DNA from: CAZRAL01 sp964598005
GTDB taxonomy: Bacteria > Pseudomonadota > Gammaproteobacteria > Burkholderiales > Usitatibacteraceae
Direction of reading: 5' to 3'
DNA: 6,785 nucleotides
Assembly (NCBI GenBank): GCA_964598005.1
Contig: CAZRAL010000082.1
Location: 1 to 6,785 of the forward strand
Positions within the stretch are counted from its first letter, which is position 1. Every line of letters starts with the position of its first letter. The notes beneath the pieces were generated by a model. It ran no database searches. It was given only the letters and a program-made list of their open reading frames with translations, and had not been told where the DNA came from. Shown piece by piece: positions 1 to 5,376 of the stretch. The translations under genes were made by a program, and so were the position numbers.

Positions 1-182
1 TTCACGGGGATGCGACCGCGCAGGCGTACAATTGCAGCCGCGTTTGCTGCGGCTAAATGTTCCGCTACGGGGTCGCCTCCACGCACTTCGTGCGCGGAGC
101 CTGCTACCTCCTTCGCGGCTGCCGACCATTCGCTGCGCACCGCGCCTTGCAGCCCATCCCGGAAAATCGAGCGCGCGGCCAT
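1..182 (-). CDS. Possible divergent hypothetical protein, 5' part only (runs off the left edge)
   Basis: On the minus strand an ATG at 182-180 opens a frame with no stop to the window edge. It would encode about 60 residues beginning MAARSIFRDGLQGAV and continuing with an Ala-, Val- and Glu-rich stretch. The frame remains open upstream to an in-frame TGA near 209. Codon first positions are strongly G-biased, as in real genes, and the composition (few Cys, balanced acidic and basic residues) is more protein-like than either plus-strand reading. Against it, there is no ribosome binding site at normal spacing: an AAGGA lies about 19 bases upstream of the ATG, which would better suit an upstream ATT or CTG start. 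The region also contains palindromes and may simply be a repeat. I do not recognise the family and give no function. Confidence 0.25.
   Translation of the reverse strand, partial: MAARSIFRDGLQGAVRSEWSAAAKEVAGSAHEVRGGDPVAEHLAAANAAAIVRLRGRIPV
36..54. repeat. Short inverted repeat (6-bp stem, 7-nt loop)
   Basis: AGCCGC at 36-41 is complementary to GCGGCT at 49-54. It is one of two small palindromes in the unexplained region before purN. There is no T-run after it, so it is not a typical terminator on the plus strand. Confidence 0.4.
77..99. repeat. Inverted repeat, 10-bp arms with one mismatch
   Basis: CTCCACGCAC (77-86) faces GTGCGCGGAG (90-99) across a 3-base TTC loop. Nine of ten positions pair, and the mismatch is A81/C95. 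No U-tract follows. The strong GC stem could be a structured element of a dispersed repeat or a leader hairpin before purN; its role is unknown. Confidence 0.55.
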
Positions 183-212
183 GTGGGACTTAATCAGAGA
201 TTCCTTAACGTT

Positions 213-848
213 GTGAAATCAGCCGTCATTCTTATCTCGGGGCGAGGCTCCAATATGGAAGCCATCGTGCGGGCGCAATTGCCGTTGGAAATTCGCGCGG
301 TGATCAGTAATCGCCCTGAAGCAGAGGGACTGGGCTTTGCGGCGGCGCACGGCATTCCGACCGATATTGTCGATCATAAACAGCAGCCTTCGCGCGAGGC
401 TTTTGATGCTGTTTTAGCGGCCCGTATCGATACCTTCGCGCCCGATTACATCGTATTGGCGGGTTTCATGCGTGTGCTGAGCCCGGCTTTCGTGAGTCGT
501 TATGCTAACCGCATCGTCAATATCCATCCGTCGTTGTTACCCAGTTTTCCCGGTTTGCACACACATCGTCAGGCGCTTGCCGCGGGAGTAAAAATTCATG
601 GCTGCACGGTGCATTTCGTAACTGCGGATCTGGATCACGGCCCCATCATCGTGCAGGCCGCCGTGCCGGTGTTCGCTGATGACAGCGAGGCCACGTTAGC
701 TGCACGGGTGCTGGTTCAGGAACATCGCATTTATCCCCAGGCGCTACGCTGGCTGGCGGAAGATAGAATGGAATTTTCTGCGGATAGTGTCGTCCAACTA
801 CGCCATGCCAGCGTTATATCAGATGCTTTTATTTCTCCACAGGGCTGA
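213..848 (+). CDS. purN: Phosphoribosylglycinamide formyltransferase (GAR transformylase 1)
   Basis: PurN transfers the formyl group of 10-formyltetrahydrofolate to glycinamide ribonucleotide (GAR), giving formyl-GAR, the third step of cytoplasmic de novo purine synthesis. The 211-residue protein matches the family's usual length of about 200-215. It starts with the phosphate-binding segment VILISGRGSN (5-14). The family's catalytic residues are in place: Asn103 and His105 in NIHPSLLP, and Asp141 in LDHGP. The folate-site region is also recognisable (LAGFMRVLSPAFVS, PGLHTHRQAL, GCTVHFV, QEHRIYP). The GTG at 213 was chosen because the beta strand VKSAVILI then begins as in known PurN proteins; the frame stays open back to an ATG at 57, but that extension has no PurN-like sequence. 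The ribosome binding site is weak (AGAGA at 196-200, 12 bases away). The start overlaps the TGA of an open upstream frame as GTGA, so coupled translation is possible. The next gene begins 3 bases after the stop. Confidence 0.97.
   Translation: MKSAVILISGRGSNMEAIVRAQLPLEIRAVISNRPEAEGLGFAAAHGIPTDIVDHKQQPSREAFDAVLAARIDTFAPDYIVLAGFMRVLSPAFVSRYANRIVNIHPSLLPSFPGLHTHRQALAAGVKIHGCTVHFVTADLDHGPIIVQAAVPVFADDSEATLAARVLVQEHRIYPQALRWLAEDRMEFSADSVVQLRHASVISDAFISPQG
841..844 (+). promoter_or_regulatory. Ribosome binding site of first DUF3108 gene
   Basis: AGGG lies 7 bases before the ATG at 852 and within the last codons of purN. It supports this ATG as the start and suggests tight translational linkage to purN. 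Confidence 0.6.
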
Positions 849-851
849 TCT

Positions 852-1565
852 ATGCGTTCGCTCGTTTTATTGACAATGATGTTGACTGGTTTTTTTCTTG
901 CCGGGGCGCAGGCCGCGCCTGCCTCCAGTACGCCAGTCGAGGTTAAAGCCACGTACAAGGTGCTTAAAAACGGCATCTGGATCGGTACCGTGGAGGAGCA
1001 ATTTTTGCGTGAAGGTGACACGTACAAAATCAAATCGGAAACCGCGTCAGCGGGCGCGTTGAACTGGTTTCTGCGTGATCGATTGATTGTCTCGGTATCC
1101 GGAAAAATCGATCTGGCTGGGCTGCAACCGACAACTTACGACTATTCACGCCAGAGCGATAACAAAAAAGGAATTCATGCGCAATTTGACTGGGAGAAAA
1201 ACCAGATTATTTCCACCCGCGAAGGCAAGACTGAAACATTCGATTTGCCTGCCGGCACACAAGATCGTATTTCGGCCATGTATCAGTTTATGTTTGCGCC
1301 TCCGCGCACCGTAGAGGTTACCGTCGTGATGAGTCAGGGCAAAAAAGCCGAACCATACCGTTACCGCAAGCAGGGTGAGCCGGTGCTGAAAACCAATGCG
1401 GGCGAGCTAAGGACAGTGCACTACAAACGCGATGCCAAGGAAGGCGAAAGCAAGGCTGAACTTTGGCTGGCGCGGGATCGCTATTATCTGCCTGTGCGCA
1501 TCATTTTCACTGATCCCAAAGGGGTCACACTGGAGCAAGCGCTGGCAAGCCTGGAAACACGCTAA
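852..1565 (+). CDS. DUF3108 domain protein with signal peptide (periplasmic)
   Basis: A 237-residue exported protein of unknown function. Residues 1-21 form a clear Sec signal peptide: Arg2, a hydrophobic core from Leu4 to Leu16, and AQA before a likely cleavage at 21/22. There is no lipobox cysteine, so the mature protein should be soluble or surface-associated in the periplasm. The rest (about 30-225) matches my memory of the DUF3108 (PF11306) pattern: an opening strand with NGIWIGTVEEQF (40-51), GDTYKIKSE (55-63), a conserved GLQP (90-93), YRYRKQGE (169-176) and WLARDRYYLPVRI (205-217). It is probably a beta-rich fold of the lipid-carrier-like type, but that is inference. It sits 3 bases after purN and 48 bases before a second DUF3108 gene, so co-transcription is likely. 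Its stop codon lies in the loop of a 17-bp perfect hairpin. Confidence 0.88.
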   Translation: MRSLVLLTMMLTGFFLAGAQAAPASSTPVEVKATYKVLKNGIWIGTVEEQFLREGDTYKIKSETASAGALNWFLRDRLIVSVSGKIDLAGLQPTTYDYSRQSDNKKGIHAQFDWEKNQIISTREGKTETFDLPAGTQDRISAMYQFMFAPPRTVEVTVVMSQGKKAEPYRYRKQGEPVLKTNAGELRTVHYKRDAKEGESKAELWLARDRYYLPVRIIFTDPKGVTLEQALASLETR

Positions 1566-1584
1566 CAGCGTGTTTCCAGGCTTG
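1546..1584. repeat. 17-bp perfect inverted repeat straddling the DUF3108 stop codon
   Basis: CAAGCCTGGAAACACGC (1546-1562) is exactly complementary to GCGTGTTTCCAGGCTTG (1568-1584). The loop is TAACA, so the TAA stop (1563-1565) sits at the hairpin tip. The left arm encodes the last residues (ASLETR) of the first DUF3108 protein; the right arm is untranslated. No T-tract follows (TCTAAGCGG comes next), so it is not a standard intrinsic terminator. It could be a partial terminator, an mRNA 3'-end stabiliser or processing site separating expression of the two DUF3108 genes, or a protein-binding palindrome. It ends 29 bases before the next gene's ATG. Confidence 0.93.
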
Positions 1585-1613
1585 TCTAAGCGGCTTGCTT
1601 ATTGGTTTGCATT

Positions 1614-2720
1614 ATGGACATCTCGCCACGTGTTTCTTTGCATATCTGGCGAGCCCTCGGTATTGCATTAGGCCTATCAATCGTCGCACACGCACTGGCC
1701 TTGCTATTTACCCCGGACTGGATCGTGGCTTTTTCCGAACTGCGCCCGGCGTCGTTCGAAGCACGACTGGTGGCGACACCCGCACCGGTTCTCCCCTCTG
1801 AAGTCCGACCTGTTAGACCTGCGGTTTCCAGCGCACGTCTGCGCCCTCGTGCGCCCACATCCCGTCGTTCTGTTTCTGCAGCTGTACCTGCTTTTGCACC
1901 GCTGGAATCGATTACCGCTTCCACGAACCACATCGAGGCGCCGCTTTCCTTGCCTGCTCCCGTTTTGGACGATTCTACCCAAACAGAGCTTTCCCAAAGC
2001 CCCAACACAACAGGTGAAACGGCTCAGGTTACCGCTACACCAGTTGCCACGTCAGCGCCCAATGAGGGGATCCCTCCCGTTTTCCCACAGAAAATCGAGA
2101 TAAGCTATCGACTGGCTTCCAGTCTTACCGACGGCATGGCCAATTACCAATGGTCGCGCGAAGGCAACATATATCGTATCGATAGCCGGATTCAGGCAAC
2201 GGGTGTCTTTGCCGGATTTTTTGTAGGCACATTGCGGCAATCCAGCCGTGGGGAAATCACCGCGACCGGCTTGCAGCCTTTCTCTTTTTCCATTCAGCGT
2301 GGTGATGCGGAGCCTGAGACCGCCGAGTTTAATCGTGCGCAGGGCAACGTCACACTAAAAGGTCGTAAAGATGTGCGTACGCTGTCCCTCACCCCACATC
2401 TTCAGGATACACAGAGTTTTTTGTTTCAATTGGCATACGATATGCCGCATCTGCGCCAGGCTGAAGATAACCTTGATGTGGCGGTGACCAATGCGCGCAA
2501 GTTATACCAGTACCGCTTCAGGCAATTGGGAACCGAAATACTGGATCTGTCTTTCGGCAAAATCGAGGCTATACATTTGCGTAGCGAGGCCACTAATCCA
2601 GAAGATGTTTATGAGGTCTGGCTGGCGCCACAATACTATTTTTTACCGGTGAAATTAAAATATTTTATGGGACGCTTTCCGGTCGAACAAATTGCTGCAA
2701 ATATATCCATTGTGGAGTGA
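1614..2720 (+). CDS. Membrane-anchored DUF3108 protein with Pro-rich arm (TonB-like layout)
   Basis: A 368-residue protein of unknown function. Residues 13-33 form one transmembrane helix near the N-terminus, not followed by a cleavage motif, so it is probably a signal anchor with the rest in the periplasm. Residues 45-155 are a low-complexity Pro/Ala/Ser/Thr/Arg linker of the kind that bridges the periplasm in TonB-like proteins. Residues 158-360 are a DUF3108 domain: ISYRLASSLTDGMANYQW, GNIYRIDS (184-191), GLQP (219-222), YQYRFRQLGTE (298-308) and WLAPQYYFLPVKL (336-348). These align in order with the motifs of the preceding protein, so the two are paralogues. The ATG at 1614 was chosen because it begins just before the helix; a TTG at 1602 is in frame and possible. 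Neither start has a good ribosome binding site. The stop is 4 bases before the RNA methyltransferase start. Confidence 0.87.
   Translation: MDISPRVSLHIWRALGIALGLSIVAHALALLFTPDWIVAFSELRPASFEARLVATPAPVLPSEVRPVRPAVSSARLRPRAPTSRRSVSAAVPAFAPLESITASTNHIEAPLSLPAPVLDDSTQTELSQSPNTTGETAQVTATPVATSAPNEGIPPVFPQKIEISYRLASSLTDGMANYQWSREGNIYRIDSRIQATGVFAGFFVGTLRQSSRGEITATGLQPFSFSIQRGDAEPETAEFNRAQGNVTLKGRKDVRTLSLTPHLQDTQSFLFQLAYDMPHLRQAEDNLDVAVTNARKLYQYRFRQLGTEILDLSFGKIEAIHLRSEATNPEDVYEVWLAPQYYFLPVKLKYFMGRFPVEQIAANISIVE
2714..2717 (+). promoter_or_regulatory. Ribosome binding site deciding the RNA methyltransferase start
   Basis: GGAG overlaps the last codons of the upstream DUF3108 gene and lies 7 bases before the ATG at 2725. 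This favours that ATG over the in-frame start at 2692, which would overlap the upstream gene and has no comparable site. Confidence 0.7.
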
Positions 2721-2724
2721 GGCT

Positions 2725-4029
2725 ATGCAAATTACCCTGGCCCAATTCCGCTATCTCGTCGATGCTCTTACGATTGTGCTCCCGCTTACCGCGCCAGCCG
2801 ACGTAACGCTGAAGCATTATTTTCGCAACCACGCACAACTGGGCCAGCGTGACCGGGCCATCGTTGCTGAAACTGTATACACCGTTCTGCGCCACCGTCG
2901 ATTGCTCGAACATCTGATCCCGGACGGTTCACCCGCTCGCATGGCGCTGGTTGCATTGGTTCGCTTCGCCGGCCTGTCAAACCGTGAGCTGATGCATCTT
3001 GTCGATAAGGCTGAAACAGATTGGCTCAATGACCTGAAAGCAAAAGATCTGTCTGCCCTCCCTTTTGGGGTGAAAGTGGATTTGCCGGATTGGGTGGTCG
3101 AACGTTTGCGCACTTCGTATCGGGATGATGAAATCCTTGCGCTGGCGCAGGGTTTGCAAAATCCTGCGCCCCTCGATTTGCGAGTCAATATCCTGACCAC
3201 GCGCCGTGAGGCGGTTCTTGAGCAATTTCGCCGCGAAGGCATTGCCTGCGCACCCACACCGTATTCACCCATTGGTATTCGCCTCACCGGCAAAATTTCC
3301 CTGGCTAAACATCCTTTATTCCTGAGTGGTCAGGTTGAGGTACAAGATGAGGGTAGCCAGTTGCTGGGTTTGCTGGTGGATGCACGGCGTGGCGACATGG
3401 TGGCTGATTTTTGCGCAGGCGCTGGGGGGAAAACATTGTTGCTCGGGGCCGTCATGGCTTCGACAGGCCGGCTCTATGCTTTTGATGTTTCGGAGAAGCG
3501 GCTGGCCAATCTTTCCCCGCGACTGAAACGATCCGGGCTGTCCAATATCACGCCGCAACGGATTCAATCGGAAAACGATACCAAAATAAAACGTCTGGCA
3601 GGCAAGCTGGATCGTGTACTGGTTGATGCGCCATGCACCGGTCTTGGCACCCTGCGCCGCAATCCCGATCTCAAATGGCGGCAAACATCGGCTGGGCTTG
3701 CCGAATTGAATACTAAACAATCGCTGATTCTTGAAGCAGCAGGCCGGCTTGTAAAGCCCGGAGGACGCCTCATTTATGGAACATGCAGCTTACTACGGGA
3801 GGAAAACGAAGACATTATTGAGCGTTTTCTGGAGGCACATCCTGAATTTGTCTTGTCAGCAGTAAATCCTATATTTGAAAAATTGAAAATTTCCTTGAAA
3901 ATGCCCGGCCCATTTTTGCAACTATCACCGGATCGTCATGGCACGGACGGCTTTTTCGCTGCGGTCATGGAACGAACGACAGTACCAGTAAAACCAACGC
4001 CAGCTCAATCTAAACATGTCGACAGCTGA
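2725..4029 (+). CDS. RsmB/NOP-family SAM-dependent RNA (cytosine-5) methyltransferase
   Basis: A 434-residue cytoplasmic enzyme that should transfer a methyl group from S-adenosylmethionine to C5 of a cytosine in RNA, most likely rRNA. The Rossmann-fold catalytic domain fills about 200-417: SAM-binding motif I DFCAGAGGKT (228-237), the acidic residue in YAFDVSEKRL (251-260), motif IV DAPCTGLG (301-308) with Cys304, and motif VI YGTCSLLREEN (351-361) with Cys354. The two cysteines are the pair used by m5C RNA methyltransferases (nucleophile and release). HGTDGFFAAVMER (405-417) is the usual closing strand. Residues 20-100 resemble a shortened NusB-like helical domain (GQRDRAIVAETVYTVLRH), and 116-190 form the substrate-proximal linker. 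Length is near that of E. coli RsmB (429), but the N-terminal part is more compact, so this may be a second RsmB-like enzyme, not the 16S C967 enzyme. The 3' end overlaps the channel gene by 14 bases. Confidence 0.93.
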   Translation: MQITLAQFRYLVDALTIVLPLTAPADVTLKHYFRNHAQLGQRDRAIVAETVYTVLRHRRLLEHLIPDGSPARMALVALVRFAGLSNRELMHLVDKAETDWLNDLKAKDLSALPFGVKVDLPDWVVERLRTSYRDDEILALAQGLQNPAPLDLRVNILTTRREAVLEQFRREGIACAPTPYSPIGIRLTGKISLAKHPLFLSGQVEVQDEGSQLLGLLVDARRGDMVADFCAGAGGKTLLLGAVMASTGRLYAFDVSEKRLANLSPRLKRSGLSNITPQRIQSENDTKIKRLAGKLDRVLVDAPCTGLGTLRRNPDLKWRQTSAGLAELNTKQSLILEAAGRLVKPGGRLIYGTCSLLREENEDIIERFLEAHPEFVLSAVNPIFEKLKISLKMPGPFLQLSPDRHGTDGFFAAVMERTTVPVKPTPAQSKHVDS

Positions 4030-5299
4030 ATTTGAAACACTTTTAGCGTATCTCGGTAGCCGTCAAGCGCTGGTGGAGCTGGCGGCGCTGGGTAGTAGCT
4101 TTTTAATGGCGTGGCTGGTGGCGCGAACGATCCGCAACCGGCTTCCCGGCAAATTACAGCCGGGTGCGCGCAAATTTGGCGCGGGCAGTGTGCATCGACT
4201 CAGCTTTCCTTTTTTTGCGCTGGGTATCGTGTGGCTGAGCAAAACGCTGCTGGTGAAATTTCAGAGCGTAGCTTTGTTGAAAATTGCCATCCCGCTTTTA
4301 TTGTCTTTCGTGGTGATTCGTTTCGCCATTTATCTGCTGCGCCATTTGATGCCGCCCAGTCCCTCACTAAAGGCTTCGGAGCGCATACTGGCTTACAGCG
4401 TATGGCTTCTGGTTGCCTTGCATATCACCGGCATTCTTCCCGAGTTGGCATCGGCGCTGGATGAAGTGAAATTTACGGTGGGCAAACAAAAATTGACGCT
4501 GCTCATGATCATAAACGGCCTGTTGTCGGCGGCGTTAACCATTTTTGTTTCATTATCGCTTTCCAGCATTATCGAAAAACATTTGATGGGCCTGTCTTCA
4601 CTCGACAAAAGTTCACGCGTGTTCGCAGCCAAGCTGTTGCGCGCGGTCGTGTTTTTGGTCGCTGTACTCGTCGCGCTATCGTTGGTTGGCATCGATATCA
4701 CCATTCTTTCCGTGTTTGGCGGCGCGCTGGGCGTGGGGCTTGGGCTGGGAATGCAAAAAATTGCCAGCAACTATGTGAGCGGCTTTGTGATTTTACTTGA
4801 TCGATCGATCAAGCCCGGTGACTTGGTGACGGTCAATGATCGCCATGGGATTATTGCTGACATCAAGTCCCGCTACACGGTGCTCAAGGCGCTGGATGGC
4901 ACCGAATCGATTATTCCCAACGATACCATCATTACCACCACGGTCATCAATCACTCGTACAGTGACCGGCGGGTACTGGTCAAAGTGCAGGTAGCGGTAG
5001 CCTATAACACCGATCTGGAAAAAGCATTACAAATCATGCAGAACGCGGCCCGACTGCAACCTCGGGTTTTGGTTGAGCCTGAACCGGGTGCGAGTATCAC
5101 CGCTTTGGGAGAAAACGGCATTGAACTTGAACTGGGTTGCTGGATCGAAGATGCTGATTTGGGCCAAGGACAATTGCGCTCGGAAATTTTGATGAAAATC
5201 TGGGCTGATTTCCAAACTGCGGGGATCCAGGTGCCGTTCCCGCAACGTGAAGTGCGAGTGATTTCCAACCCTGAAAATCAACTCCCGCAGAGGGAGTAA
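4016..5299 (+). CDS. MscS-family mechanosensitive ion channel
   Basis: A 427-residue inner-membrane protein of the small-conductance mechanosensitive channel family, which opens when membrane tension rises and releases solutes during hypo-osmotic shock. Hydrophobic segments lie near 18-37, 63-80, 86-109, 124-144, 159-183 and 206-224, followed by the pore-lining helix at 226-260. The pore segment GGALGVGLGLGMQKIASN (235-252) shows the Gly/Ala packing pattern and the conserved Gln247. The position corresponding to the E. coli MscS hinge glycine after that Gln is Lys248, as in many long homologues. The beta domain follows (IKPGDLVTV 265-273, DGTESIIPND 294-303, INHS 311-314), then the alpha/beta vestibule domain ending in VPFPQREVRV (406-415). 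It is longer than E. coli MscS (286) because of extra N-terminal helices. The ATG at 4016 overlaps the methyltransferase gene by 14 bases and has no clear ribosome binding site, so translation is probably coupled. The closest subfamily is uncertain. Confidence 0.94.
   Translation: MSTAEFETLLAYLGSRQALVELAALGSSFLMAWLVARTIRNRLPGKLQPGARKFGAGSVHRLSFPFFALGIVWLSKTLLVKFQSVALLKIAIPLLLSFVVIRFAIYLLRHLMPPSPSLKASERILAYSVWLLVALHITGILPELASALDEVKFTVGKQKLTLLMIINGLLSAALTIFVSLSLSSIIEKHLMGLSSLDKSSRVFAAKLLRAVVFLVAVLVALSLVGIDITILSVFGGALGVGLGLGMQKIASNYVSGFVILLDRSIKPGDLVTVNDRHGIIADIKSRYTVLKALDGTESIIPNDTIITTTVINHSYSDRRVLVKVQVAVAYNTDLEKALQIMQNAARLQPRVLVEPEPGASITALGENGIELELGCWIEDADLGQGQLRSEILMKIWADFQTAGIQVPFPQREVRVISNPENQLPQRE
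4796..4813. repeat. 18-bp perfect palindrome with three GATC sites inside the mscS-like gene
   Basis: CTTGATCGATCGATCAAG reads the same on both strands. It encodes LDRSIK in the conserved segment between the pore helix and the beta domain. It may be a product of codon choice; it could also be a DNA-binding or Dam-methylation-rich site. Confidence 0.8.
5281..5297. repeat. Short hairpin at the end of the channel gene
   Basis: ACTCCC (5281-5286) pairs with GGGAGT (5292-5297) across a 5-base loop, and its last T is the first base of the TAA stop. Only AATTTCC follows, so it is at best a weak terminator between the channel and desaturase genes. Confidence 0.45.
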
Positions 5300-5327
5300 T
5301 TTCCGCGTAGAATGGTATCGTATCAGC

Positions 5328-5357
5328 TTGACAACGCAACTGCACAACGCAGTTAAT
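5328..5357 (+). promoter_or_regulatory. Candidate sigma70 promoter for the desaturase gene
   Basis: A perfect TTGACA (-35) at 5328-5333 is followed after 18 bases by GTTAAT (5352-5357), a 4-of-6 match to TATAAT. Transcription would start near 5364, leaving a very short leader directly before the ribosome binding site. The 77-base gap between the channel gene and the desaturase gene leaves room for a separate promoter, so the desaturase may be expressed independently of the upstream operon. The -10 element is weak. Confidence 0.45.
5331..5354. promoter_or_regulatory. Possible operator: overlapping direct and inverted repeats
   Basis: ACAACGCA occurs exactly twice, at 5331-5338 and 5344-5351, 13 bases apart. 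Overlapping it, AACTGC (5338-5343) is inverted as GCAGTT (5349-5354) with a 5-base spacer. Both lie within the candidate promoter between -35 and -10, where a repressor would act. Desaturase genes in pseudomonads are controlled by fatty-acid-responsive TetR-type repressors, but I cannot match this site to a known operator. Confidence 0.3.
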
Positions 5358-5364
5358 CATTGAG

Positions 5365-5369
5365 AGGAG
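5365..5369 (+). promoter_or_regulatory. Ribosome binding site deciding the GTG start of the desaturase
   Basis: AGGAG lies exactly 7 bases before the GTG at 5377 and inside the longer purine run GAGAGGAG. No ATG nearby gives a comparable arrangement, so the non-ATG start is well supported. Confidence 0.85.
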
Positions 5370-5376
5370 CGTTCTG

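Larger units (their letters stand above)
1..212. other. GC-rich, palindrome-rich upstream region of unclear nature
   Basis: This stretch precedes purN and has no convincing plus-strand gene. It is unusually free of stop codons: plus frame 1 is open from the edge to a TGA at 214-216, plus frame 3 is open from 57 into purN, and one minus frame is open from about 206 to the edge. Two hairpins (36-54 and 77-99) lie in it. None of the plus-frame translations looks like the C-terminus of PurM, the usual neighbour of PurN. The small palindromes, multi-frame openness and Cys/Arg-rich plus-strand translations would fit a dispersed intergenic repeat of the kind common in betaproteobacteria. The alternative is the 5' end of a divergent gene, listed separately. 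The purN promoter should lie here if purN starts the operon, but I see no convincing -35/-10 pair. Confidence 0.5.

Noticed and set aside
32..59. Promoter-like TTGCAG ... TAAATG pair before purN
   Set aside because: 16-base spacing is acceptable, but both boxes are poor matches and lie inside a palindrome-rich stretch.
57..212. N-terminal extension of PurN from the ATG at 57
   Set aside because: The extra 52 residues have no PurN-like sequence, are Arg/Cys-rich and come from a stop-poor region. The conserved VILISGRGSN strand begins right after the GTG at 213.
10..216. Small plus-strand protein beginning MRPRRRTIAAAF
   Set aside because: Unusual composition, no visible ribosome binding site and no recognisable family. 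The region is open in several frames, so openness is weak evidence. Kept only as a finding because of the GTGA overlap.
1546..1590. Standard intrinsic terminator after the first DUF3108 gene
   Set aside because: The stem is excellent but is followed by TCTAAGCGG, not a T-run, and the gene order continues in the same direction.
1586..2008. Minus-strand frame of 140 codons opposite the second DUF3108 gene
   Set aside because: Lies opposite the Pro/Ala-rich linker, whose biased codons leave the opposite strand free of stops; the product is low-complexity Gly/Ala/Arg/Ser.
2817..3293. Minus-strand frame of 158 codons opposite the RNA methyltransferase
   Set aside because: A shadow of a well-supported gene; Arg/Ser-rich product without family features.
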